Shown in pieces: positions 1-6,432 of a DNA stretch of 12,614 nucleotides (the stretch's first letter is position 1; every line of letters starts with the position of its first letter). Under the pieces are notes generated by a model that made no database searches, had not been told where the DNA came from, and worked only from the letters and a program-made list of their open reading frames with translations. Source of the stretch: a bacterium. GTDB lineage: Bacteria > Patescibacteriota > WWE3 > 2-01-FULL-39-13 > JAQBTZ01. The DNA lies in the NCBI GenBank assembly GCA_027624675.1, contig JAQBTZ010000010.1:1-12614 (forward strand). Direction: 5' to 3'. Made by a program: the position numbers and the translations under genes.

Positions 1-12
1 AATAAGAAATTG

Positions 13-18
13 TATAAT
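13..18 (+). promoter_or_regulatory. Probable -10 promoter element of the VirB6-like gene
   Basis: A perfect TATAAT lies seven bases before the ATG at 26. Transcription normally begins about seven bases after the -10 box, so the RNA would start at or next to the ATG, giving a leaderless or nearly leaderless message. No Shine-Dalgarno sequence precedes the ATG, which fits. The -35 region lies outside the window, so the promoter call is incomplete. Confidence 0.5.
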
Positions 19-25
19 CATCTTA

Positions 26-1234
26 ATGAGTAAAATAGATAAAATTTTTAGTTGGTTGGTGCTTTTTTTGATTATTTCTGCGGGTGTTATACATGCTGCA
101 GGTATTGATTTTGATAAGGAGGTTACAGAAGGGTGTGCGTCAGGTAATACTCTAACTGCAGGTTGGGTATGTAATCAGGTTATTACCTCTACTACAAGTG
201 GAATATCTACTGCACTTACATCAAACACAATGCCTGATTTATTGGAGGCTGGTGGTACTTGTAAGGATGACCCAAACAATGCAATCTGTACAAAAATTGC
301 AAGTAGCAATGGTGTGTTTCAGTATGTTTTTCAATCAATTGAGGACCCTCAAAAATATTTAACACCACCTCTTTCTTTTCAATATTATGTAAATAGAACA
401 ATCGATAATAATATTTTAACTAAGCCAGTATATGCTGAAACTTTTGGTGGTGGTGCACTAGATGTTGTTTTTGGTGTATGGAAATATTTTAGAAATTTGG
501 CCTATTTAATTTTTGTAGTTGTTATTATTATGGTTGGTTTTATGGTTATGTTTCGCAAACAGATTGACCCACATACAATTGTAACTGTGCAATCTGCAAT
601 TCCAAGTTTTTTTATAGTTTTACTTTTAATTACATTTAGCTATGGGATAGGCTCGTTAGCAGTTTCTTCTATTGGTCCTTTGTATGGGGCTTTAAAAAAT
701 GTAGGGCAATTAGGTACTTGGAATGGTGTTGCGCTTGGTTATGGTGTATTAATGATCTTAATTGTCATTAAATTTGTAGGTGTTCTCTTTGTAACAGGTG
801 CAATCCCTGTGGTTGGTATTAGCTTATTAATTATATTTTTAGCACTATTAGTCTGTGTTGTGATTGCAGGTATTATGTATGCAATTGAGTACGTAAAAAG
901 ATTAGTAAAACTTATAATGCTTACTGTTATGGCACCAATTATATTATTGTTTGGAGCAATTCCTGGGCAGGGTAATTTTATTTCACATTGGTTTAAAGGT
1001 ATTATTGCAAATGTTTTGGCACTACCATTAATGTACATGGTAATTAAAATTGGTATAATGATAATGTTATCTGACAATGCAAATGTTGCTTGGTATGATT
1101 TTGGTGCAGGACTATTAAATATTGTAATAGGTTTGGTAGTTATGTTTTGGTCTGCAAAAATCCCTAAAATGGTAGAGGATATGTTTGGATATGATGGTAG
1201 CTTGATTCCGTCTTCTGACCCAAAGAGGCACTAA
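26..1234 (+). CDS. VirB6/TrbL-like polytopic type IV secretion membrane protein
   Basis: This 402-residue protein is a predicted inner-membrane channel component of a type IV secretion system. A hydrophobic signal-like segment (residues 9-25) is followed by a polar region of about 125 residues, presumably outside the membrane, with four cysteines (C37, C49, C79, C88) that could form disulfides. About seven hydrophobic segments follow, roughly at 157-176, 191-216, 236-256, 263-289, 294-313, 327-348 and 358-376. The loop RKQIDPHTIVTVQ after the first of these, and the MAPIILLFGAIPG stretch near 302-314, are of the kind seen in VirB6/TrbL-like proteins of CPR bacteria. Homology at sequence level is weak in this family, so the call rests on topology, these motifs and the VirB4 and PrgI genes about 5 kb downstream. 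It forms its own unit in front of groESL. The C-terminus ends in a short polar tail. Another polytopic transporter is possible but less likely. Confidence 0.7.
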   Translation: MSKIDKIFSWLVLFLIISAGVIHAAGIDFDKEVTEGCASGNTLTAGWVCNQVITSTTSGISTALTSNTMPDLLEAGGTCKDDPNNAICTKIASSNGVFQYVFQSIEDPQKYLTPPLSFQYYVNRTIDNNILTKPVYAETFGGGALDVVFGVWKYFRNLAYLIFVVVIIMVGFMVMFRKQIDPHTIVTVQSAIPSFFIVLLLITFSYGIGSLAVSSIGPLYGALKNVGQLGTWNGVALGYGVLMILIVIKFVGVLFVTGAIPVVGISLLIIFLALLVCVVIAGIMYAIEYVKRLVKLIMLTVMAPIILLFGAIPGQGNFISHWFKGIIANVLALPLMYMVIKIGIMIMLSDNANVAWYDFGAGLLNIVIGLVVMFWSAKIPKMVEDMFGYDGSLIPSSDPKRH

Positions 1235-1241
1235 AAAACTC

Positions 1242-1270
1242 TTGACACAAAATCCATAATCTCTTACATT
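1242..1270 (+). promoter_or_regulatory. Sigma-70-type promoter of groES-groEL
   Basis: A perfect -35 TTGACA (1242-1247) is separated by exactly 17 bases from TACATT (1265-1270), which matches four of six positions of TATAAT. The predicted RNA start is near 1277, giving a leader of about 70 bases before groES. The promoter begins directly after the VirB6-like stop codon, so groESL has its own transcription start. It does not resemble a sigma-32 heat-shock promoter (CTTGAA with a CCCCAT-type -10). Confidence 0.7.
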
Positions 1271-1284
1271 ATGTATGTTTGGTA

Positions 1285-1310
1285 AAACTTCGGGAAATTG
1301 TCCTAAGTTT
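1285..1310. promoter_or_regulatory. 26-bp imperfect palindrome in the groES leader, candidate operator or RNA hairpin
   Basis: AAACTT (1285-1290) pairs with AAGTTT (1305-1310). One mismatch (1291/1304) is followed by GG (1292-1293) pairing with CC (1302-1303), and the centre is an AATT core (1296-1299). It begins a few bases after the predicted transcription start, where chaperonin operators such as CIRCE often lie. It is not CIRCE (TTAGCACTC-N9-GAGTGCTAA), HAIR or a CtsR site. It could bind an unknown repressor or fold in the messenger RNA. Confidence 0.45.
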
Positions 1311-1345
1311 CTTGTCTATATAAGTATTAATTTAAGAAAAGAAAT

Positions 1346-1636
1346 ATGAATTTAAAACCACTTTCAAATAATGTGTTGGTTCAGAGATTAGAAAAAGAGG
1401 AAAGAACAGCCTCGGGTATTATTATTCCCGATAGTGCAAAGGAAAAGCCTCAACAGGCAAAAGTTGTTGCAGTTGGTGATGGGGCAATTAATGAAAAGGG
1501 AGAAAAGATTGCGATAAGTGTTAAAGAAGGTGACGTAGTTTTAATTAAAAGCTGGGGAGGAGACGAGGTTAAGTTAGATGGTCAAGACTTTTTAATATTA
1601 AAAGACACTGATATTTTAGCGATAGTAATAGATTAG
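1346..1636 (+). CDS. groES: Co-chaperonin GroES
   Basis: This is the 96-residue heptameric lid that caps GroEL during ATP-driven protein folding in the cytosol. Its length is typical. The N-terminal strand (LKPLSNNVLVQRLE) is followed by the mobile loop around ERTASGIIIPDSAKEKPQ (residues 19-36) that contacts GroEL. The usual AKVVAVGDG segment and the C-terminal ILKDTDILAIV strand are both present. The position that is commonly Tyr in the KYGG/KWGG segment is Trp here (KSWGGDEVK). The ATG is preceded only by an A/G-rich stretch (AAGAAAAG, 1334-1341), not a clear ribosome binding site. It is the first gene of a two-gene operon, 26 bases ahead of groEL, driven by the promoter at 1242-1270. Confidence 0.97.
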   Translation: MNLKPLSNNVLVQRLEKEERTASGIIIPDSAKEKPQQAKVVAVGDGAINEKGEKIAISVKEGDVVLIKSWGGDEVKLDGQDFLILKDTDILAIVID

Positions 1637-1662
1637 TATTAATTAGCAATATATAAATAATT

Positions 1663-3288
1663 ATGTCAGTAAAACAATTACAATACGGTTCAGATGCAAG
1701 ACAAAAACTTAAGGCAGGGGTTGACGCACTTGCAAAAGCAGTTGGAACAACACTAGGCCCAAAAGGCAGAAACGTAATGATAGATAAAAAGTATGGTGCT
1801 CCAACGGTTACACATGACGGAGTTACAGTTGCAAAAGAGATAGAGCTTGCAGATCCATTTGAAAATATGGGTGCACAGATGTTAAAAGAGGCAGCAACAA
1901 AAACAGTAGATGTAGCAGGAGATGGAACAAGCACAGCAACAATTTTAGCCCAAGCAATAATTGAAGAAGGATTAAAAAATATTACCGCAGGAGCTAACCC
2001 TATGGAGATTAAGGTTGGGCTTGAAAAAGCTAGGGATGTAGTAGTTGATGAGATTAAAAAAATGGCAAAACCAGTTTCCTCTAAAGAGGAAAAGGCACAG
2101 GTTGCAACTATTTCTTCTGCATCAAAAGAGTACGGCGATATTATCTCAGAGGCACTTGAAAAAGTTGGGAGTGAGGGTGTTGTTCAGGTTGAAGAAGGAA
2201 AGTCATTAAATGTAGAGGTAGAGTACACAGATGGAATGGTTTTTGATAAGGGGTATGCTTCACACTATTTTGTTACAGACAGCGACAGAATGGAATCTGT
2301 TGTAGAAAATCCAAGAATATTAATTACCGATCAAAAGATTTCCTCTATGCAAGATTTACTTCCGATGCTTGAAAATTTAGTTAAAGAGACAAAAAGTCTA
2401 GTAATTATTGCAGATGATATTGACGGCGAGGCTTTAGCAACTTTAGTTGTAAACAAGGTTAGAGGAACAATTAACGCTTTGGCGGTAAAAGCTCCAGGAT
2501 TTGGAGACCGAAGAAAGGCAATGTTAGAGGATATTGCAATTTTAACAGGAGGAACTGTAATTTCTGCAGATTTAGGTCGAAAGTTAGATACAGTAACAGT
2601 AGGTGATTTAGGTAAAGCTGATAAGGTTGTTGCAGGTAAAGATGAGACCACAATAATTGGCGGACAAGGGGATAAAAATACATTAGCAGAGAGAATTGCT
2701 CAGATTAGAAAACAGATTGCAGAAACAGATTCAGACTATGATGCTAAAAATTTAGAAGAAAGAATGGCAAAGTTAGCAGGTGGTGTAGCTGTTATTAATG
2801 TTGGTGCAGCAACTGAGGTAGAGTTAAAAGAGAAAAAGTTTAGGATTGAAGATGCAGTTGCAGCAACTAAGGCTGCTGTTGAAGAGGGTATAGTACCAGG
2901 CGGAGGAATAGCAGTTTTGCAAGCTAGAAAATCAATTGCTACATTACAGCTTAATGCAAATGAAAAGGTTGGAGCTGATATTTTGTTTAGAGCACTTGAA
3001 AAACCACTACGAATGATTGTTGAAAATGCTGGTGTTGATGCAGGTTGGGTTGTTAGAGAGGTTGAAAATAGGGGGGGTGGGATAGGTTATGATGTTATGG
3101 CAATGGAATTTGTAAATATGGTTGAAAGTGGAATTATTGATCCTGCTAAAGTAACAAGATCAGCAATACAAAATGCAGTTAGTGTTGCAGGAATGGTCTT
3201 AACAACTGAGGCCTTAATTACAGATGTACCAGAAAAAGAAAAATCAATGGGTATGCCTGATATGGGTGGTGGAATGCCTGGATACTAA
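1663..3288 (+). CDS. groEL: Chaperonin GroEL
   Basis: This is a 541-residue, full-length ATP-dependent chaperonin that forms the folding chamber with GroES. The start is the usual form ([22 protein letters not shown]). Nucleotide-site residues are in place: [10 protein letters not shown] near 29-38, D52 in [10 protein letters not shown], and D87 in [15 protein letters not shown]. The catalytic Asp equivalent to E. coli D398 is in [17 protein letters not shown], followed by PGGGIAVLQ. The protein ends in a Gly-Met-rich tail ([12 protein letters not shown]), as in canonical group I chaperonins. There is no strong Shine-Dalgarno sequence before the ATG; a TATAAA (1652-1657) lies just upstream, but I would not call it a promoter. 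Transcription probably ends at the hairpin 3303-3333, just past the stop. I see no sign of damage or recent transfer. Confidence 0.99.
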   Translation: MSVKQLQYGSDARQKLKAGVDALAKAVGTTLGPKGRNVMIDKKYGAPTVTHDGVTVAKEIELADPFENMGAQMLKEAATKTVDVAGDGTSTATILAQAIIEEGLKNITAGANPMEIKVGLEKARDVVVDEIKKMAKPVSSKEEKAQVATISSASKEYGDIISEALEKVGSEGVVQVEEGKSLNVEVEYTDGMVFDKGYASHYFVTDSDRMESVVENPRILITDQKISSMQDLLPMLENLVKETKSLVIIADDIDGEALATLVVNKVRGTINALAVKAPGFGDRRKAMLEDIAILTGGTVISADLGRKLDTVTVGDLGKADKVVAGKDETTIIGGQGDKNTLAERIAQIRKQIAETDSDYDAKNLEERMAKLAGGVAVINVGAATEVELKEKKFRIEDAVAATKAAVEEGIVPGGGIAVLQARKSIATLQLNANEKVGADILFRALEKPLRMIVENAGVDAGWVVREVENRGGGIGYDVMAMEFVNMVESGIIDPAKVTRSAIQNAVSVAGMVLTTEALITDVPEKEKSMGMPDMGGGMPGY

Positions 3289-3302
3289 ATTACTTTACTA
3301 AC

Positions 3303-3333
3303 GCCATTGTCAACCCGCGGGGTTGACAATGGC
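3303..3333. terminator. Strong hairpin at the groEL / RNase H convergent junction
   Basis: A 14-base stem, perfectly paired (3303-3316 with 3320-3333), closes a three-base loop GCG (3317-3319). It lies 15 bases after the groEL stop and contains the last codons and the TGA of the opposing RNase H gene. Being symmetrical, it could end transcription in both directions. Neither side has a good run of T after the stem (TTGGTTG on the plus side), so it is either a non-canonical terminator or a 3'-end stabiliser. Confidence 0.6.
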
Positions 3334-3735
3334 TTGGTTGTCCAACGCTTGGTTTACCAATAAATCTGCCTCTTTATTTAACTCTCTTTTTACATGTGAA
3401 TAAGTTATTTTAGAAAAGTTTTGTGATAAAGTTTCAACTTGTTCTAAAAGAATTTTTAAGTGATCTTGTTTTACTTTATACTCTTTTCTTAGTTGTTTTA
3501 TCATTAATTCACTATCTGCAATTATATTTACCTTTTCTGGCTGTAACTTTTTTGCTTGTTCTAAAGCTGAAATTAGGGCTAGATATTCTGCTTCGTTATT
3601 GGTTTTGGTTCCAATAAATTTAGATCCAATCTCCAGATTGTTTCCATCAGAATCTTTAATAACATAACCAATGCCAGCTGGTCCTGGGTTACCCCTCGAA
3701 CCACCATCAGTATAAATTGTGATTTCATTTTTCAT
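3310..3735 (-). CDS. rnhA: Ribonuclease HI family protein
   Basis: This 141-residue protein cleaves the RNA strand of RNA-DNA hybrids in the cytosol (primer removal, R-loop repair). The fold's motifs are all visible: D10 in YTDGGSRGNPGPAGIG, E50 in TNNEAEYLALISALE, D74 in IIADSELMIKQL, H114 in SHVKRELN and D124 in NKEADLLVNQAL. All four catalytic acids and the histidine are therefore present. The NNEAEY form of motif two and the short length resemble the archaeal-like / YpdQ-type branch of RNase HI rather than the E. coli type. The gene is divergent from the epimerase-fusion operon and convergent with groEL. Its last codons (for AIVNPAG) lie inside the 3303-3333 hairpin, so protein end and RNA structure constrain each other. 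No Shine-Dalgarno sequence is visible; a TATAAT lies eight bases before the start. Confidence 0.93.
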   Translation of the reverse strand: MKNEITIYTDGGSRGNPGPAGIGYVIKDSDGNNLEIGSKFIGTKTNNEAEYLALISALEQAKKLQPEKVNIIADSELMIKQLRKEYKVKQDHLKILLEQVETLSQNFSKITYSHVKRELNKEADLLVNQALDNQAIVNPAG

Positions 3736-3743
3736 AATAACTT

Positions 3744-3749
3744 ATTATA
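3744..3749 (-). promoter_or_regulatory. Probable -10 element for the RNase H gene
   Basis: Read on the minus strand, TATAAT ends eight bases before the RNase H ATG (3735). The predicted RNA start would be within a couple of bases of the start codon, a leaderless arrangement. No good -35 is found at 16-19 bases spacing (at best three of six matches). A 13-base palindrome, ATTAAA-C-TTTAAT (3751-3763), sits in the spacer. The whole divergent gap 3736-3833 is very AT-rich, so a chance match is possible. Confidence 0.4.
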
Positions 3750-3812
3750 TATTAAACTTTAATAAACTATTGAATTTACTTTTATACTTTTTACTTCAAC
3801 CTTGGGTTTTAA

Positions 3813-3824
3813 AAGTATATACTT
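3813..3824. promoter_or_regulatory. Palindrome overlapping the probable -10 of the secretion operon
   Basis: AAGTATATACTT is a perfect 12-base palindrome. It contains TATACT (3818-3823), a five-of-six match to the -10 consensus, ending ten bases before the ATG at 3834. If this is the promoter, the RNA starts near 3830 and the message is nearly leaderless. A repressor on the palindrome would block it. The best -35 (TTCAAC, 3795-3800, 17-base spacing) matches only three of six bases. A second TATACT is at 3783-3788. Confidence 0.4.
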
Positions 3825-3833
3825 ATCTTAAAT

Positions 3834-6431
3834 ATGCCTGTTATAAAAAAAATGCCTCGCGCCCTAGTTGTAGGTTGCGCAGGATTTATTGGATCACATT
3901 TAGTTGAGTCTTTATTACAAAAAAATATCCTGGTAACAGGTGTTGATAATTTGTCTACGGGGAAAAAGATTTATCTAGAAAATTCGTTACAAAATCCAAA
4001 TTTTAATTTTGTTCAGTATGATTTAAATGTTGGGATTCCTAAAGAGGTAGAAAATACTAAGTTTGACTATATATTTCATCTAGCCTCAACGGAGTCTCAT
4101 ACTAGGGATGATATTGAAAATATAGAATATGAAATTTTACTCACAAATAGTTTAACTACAAGAAACTTACTCGAGTTTTCAATAAAAAATAATTCAAAAT
4201 TTGTTTTAGCTTCGTCACTTGGAATATATCAGGGTTTTGTGTCTAGTGTAAATCTAGAAAATTATTTTGGATCCTCAGAAGAAGAAGAGAGAACTTTTTC
4301 ATACTCAGAAGCAAAGCGATTTGCTGAGGCTTTAGTATGGCAATATTACAAGAAAAATGGACTTGATGTTAGGATTGTACGTTTTTCAGAGGTATATGGA
4401 CCTAGAATGAGTTTAAAAAGTACAGCCTCACTTGGAACCTTGCTTGATTACTTTTTACACGAACAAGATTTAATAGTTAGTGGTGATGGATTAAGTAAAG
4501 AAAGATACTCGTACGTTTCTGATGCAGTAAATTTACTCGAAACAAGTATATTAAATGAAAATGGAAGAGGACTAATTTTACCACTTGTTCCAAATTTAAC
4601 TACCCCACTTGAAATTGCCTATTTATTAAAAGACATATCTGATGGAAAACTTGATATTTTGTTTAGACCGGCTAAAAAAGTAGACAGTATACCTACGGTT
4701 GAAAAAATTGATATAAGCTCACTTAATAAGATTGATTTTGAGTTACAAGTGTCTTTTAAAGATGGCATAAATGAAACCATTAAATGGTTTGGTAAAAGTG
4801 TTGCAACCGCATCTGAGTTGAAAGATATATCAAAAGATACAACAATATCTTTAGCTGTTTCTACAAAAGAACCTGATGACGTAGTTAAAAGGGTTGATCC
4901 AAACGTAAAAACAACTAATAAATCTTTATCCTCTCTGAAAGTTAATAAAAATTTTAAAAGAGTCTTGTTTATTATTGCTTTAACCTTTCTTTTAACAGGA
5001 GTCATAATTATTGGGTACGAATTATTTTTGAAAAACCAGATTATTATTCCTAAGACTGATATAAATCAGTATCTGGAGGATTATAAAATGGGGAGATACG
5101 AGGATTTAATAATTAATATAAATAAACCAGTTGAAAATCAGATGATGTTTAATGGTGTTTTTGGAGAAAATGTGAAAAATGAGTTGAGTTTTTCTGAGGA
5201 TTACCTAGTTAACTATCTTAAATACATTAGTAACGCAAAGTCTGATTTAACACGTATTTATAATGGTGTGTTTTCAGCAAAGTCAGAAAATAACGGTTTA
5301 GTAAGGGTAAGTTCTGTAATCGCAAAAATTGATGCGGCTAATAGGTATCTATCTTTGTACGAGGCTAGCCTTGAAAGTAATTTACCTTTAATTGATATTA
5401 AAGCAGAGCAGGAAATTAATAACAAATTATTAATTTTAGCTAATAATACTGCAGAGTTATTTAGTGGCAACAAAACATACTTAATCGTTGTAACAGATAG
5501 TTCTAAGTCAGCATATTTTTTAGGTCAACCTGTAAATCAATACCTACTAAAGGTTAAAGATTATAATTTTGAGGAGTTAACTGAGGTTAGTATAACGGTA
5601 GAGTCATTACCACAGATTGATTTTGCAGAATATGCAACAAATTATGTTAAGGCTGCTAGAAGTAAACAGGGTGGCGATATTGACGGTGTGTTATTTGTTG
5701 ATAGTAAGATACTTGAAAAGTTATCCATTACCGATTATGCGTTAGCTATAATAGGGGGAAAGGCAGTTGCTACTAATGATTTCCTTAAGATAATTAAAGA
5801 GAGAAAGATAATATTTTCCCCAACCTCTTCTGATGTAAGCATTGCAGGGGACCTTGGAATCACACCTGTTCTTGCATTTTCTGATAGTTCAGATTTTATA
5901 GTTATGAATATTGATAATACTGGAGGTAGCGACTTAGGATCTTACCTTATTAGCAATACGGTATATTCTTTAACTGAAAATTCATTGGGTTTTCAGGCAA
6001 GCTTGACCTTAACTCTGTTACATTCGGGAAAACAAGGTGGAGATAATCAAGGAGTTTTTTCCGGCAATATTAATTTGCTACTTCCGTCTTCTGCAAATTC
6101 ATTTAATATAAGCAGTAATGGGGCTACATGGAAAAAAAGTGTCGAATATCAGATACAAGCATCTAAATATGCTACAAATTTAATTACATATCCAGTTACA
6201 ATCGATCCTGGTGGCTCACATACTGTAACAATTGCGTATCAATTATCAAAACCAACTGTTTCAGGGTATAATCTTGTGGTTTCAAAAATTGCAAACATCA
6301 AACTACAAAATTTTACTGTTAAGTTTAGCCCTCTTGATCCTACAGTTTTTAGTTTGTTGAATTTTAAAAATGATGGCGGAGTGTACAAATACACAGAAAC
6401 ACTTAATAGTAATTTAACATTGAAATTTTAG
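3834..6431 (+). CDS. NAD-dependent epimerase/dehydratase fused by one TM segment to a large ectodomain
   Basis: This 865-residue protein has three parts. Residues 8-320 are an extended short-chain dehydrogenase of the nucleotide-sugar epimerase / UDP-glucuronate decarboxylase type. They show the NAD-binding GCAGFIG (G14, G17, G20), D38 at the end of strand two, FHLAS, S127/S128 in LASSLGIY, the catalytic pair Y157-S-E-A-K161, and VRFSEVYGPRM. The enzyme therefore looks active; the substrate cannot be read from sequence. After a polar linker (321-373) comes a single transmembrane segment (about 375-397). The remaining 465 residues have no cysteine. Within them 545-660, including DIDGVLFVDSKILEKL, resembles a divergent DUF4012-type domain of CPR surface proteins; that match is tentative. 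The final 150 residues look beta-rich. Predicted topology is enzyme in the cytosol and C-terminus outside. M7 (3852) is an alternative start; the Rossmann motif fits either. The stop is followed after one base by the PrgI-like start, implying coupled translation. Confidence 0.8.
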   Translation: MPVIKKMPRALVVGCAGFIGSHLVESLLQKNILVTGVDNLSTGKKIYLENSLQNPNFNFVQYDLNVGIPKEVENTKFDYIFHLASTESHTRDDIENIEYEILLTNSLTTRNLLEFSIKNNSKFVLASSLGIYQGFVSSVNLENYFGSSEEEERTFSYSEAKRFAEALVWQYYKKNGLDVRIVRFSEVYGPRMSLKSTASLGTLLDYFLHEQDLIVSGDGLSKERYSYVSDAVNLLETSILNENGRGLILPLVPNLTTPLEIAYLLKDISDGKLDILFRPAKKVDSIPTVEKIDISSLNKIDFELQVSFKDGINETIKWFGKSVATASELKDISKDTTISLAVSTKEPDDVVKRVDPNVKTTNKSLSSLKVNKNFKRVLFIIALTFLLTGVIIIGYELFLKNQIIIPKTDINQYLEDYKMGRYEDLIININKPVENQMMFNGVFGENVKNELSFSEDYLVNYLKYISNAKSDLTRIYNGVFSAKSENNGLVRVSSVIAKIDAANRYLSLYEASLESNLPLIDIKAEQEINNKLLILANNTAELFSGNKTYLIVVTDSSKSAYFLGQPVNQYLLKVKDYNFEELTEVSITVESLPQIDFAEYATNYVKAARSKQGGDIDGVLFVDSKILEKLSITDYALAIIGGKAVATNDFLKIIKERKIIFSPTSSDVSIAGDLGITPVLAFSDSSDFIVMNIDNTGGSDLGSYLISNTVYSLTENSLGFQASLTLTLLHSGKQGGDNQGVFSGNINLLLPSSANSFNISSNGATWKKSVEYQIQASKYATNLITYPVTIDPGGSHTVTIAYQLSKPTVSGYNLVVSKIANIKLQNFTVKFSPLDPTVFSLLNFKNDGGVYKYTETLNSNLTLKF

Positions 6432-6432
6432 T

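Noticed and set aside
1235..1345. CIRCE element for HrcA control of groESL
   Set aside because: No TTAGCACTC/GAGTGCTAA arms are present on either strand; the palindrome found has a different sequence.
1652..1657. TATAAA before groEL as a separate groEL promoter
   Set aside because: It has no matching -35, and the five-base distance to the ATG would start the RNA inside the gene. Co-transcription with groES explains expression.
1569..1934. Minus-strand open frames over groEL, and similar antisense frames over the VirB6-like, epimerase, PrgI and virB4 genes
   Set aside because: They lie opposite strongly conserved coding sequences, have no recognisable domains and reflect codon bias of the real genes.
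3719..3907. Small plus-strand frame across the RNase H / epimerase gap
   Set aside because: It overlaps the starts of two real genes, is rich in Leu/Tyr/Phe from AT-rich DNA, and has no ribosome binding site or domain.
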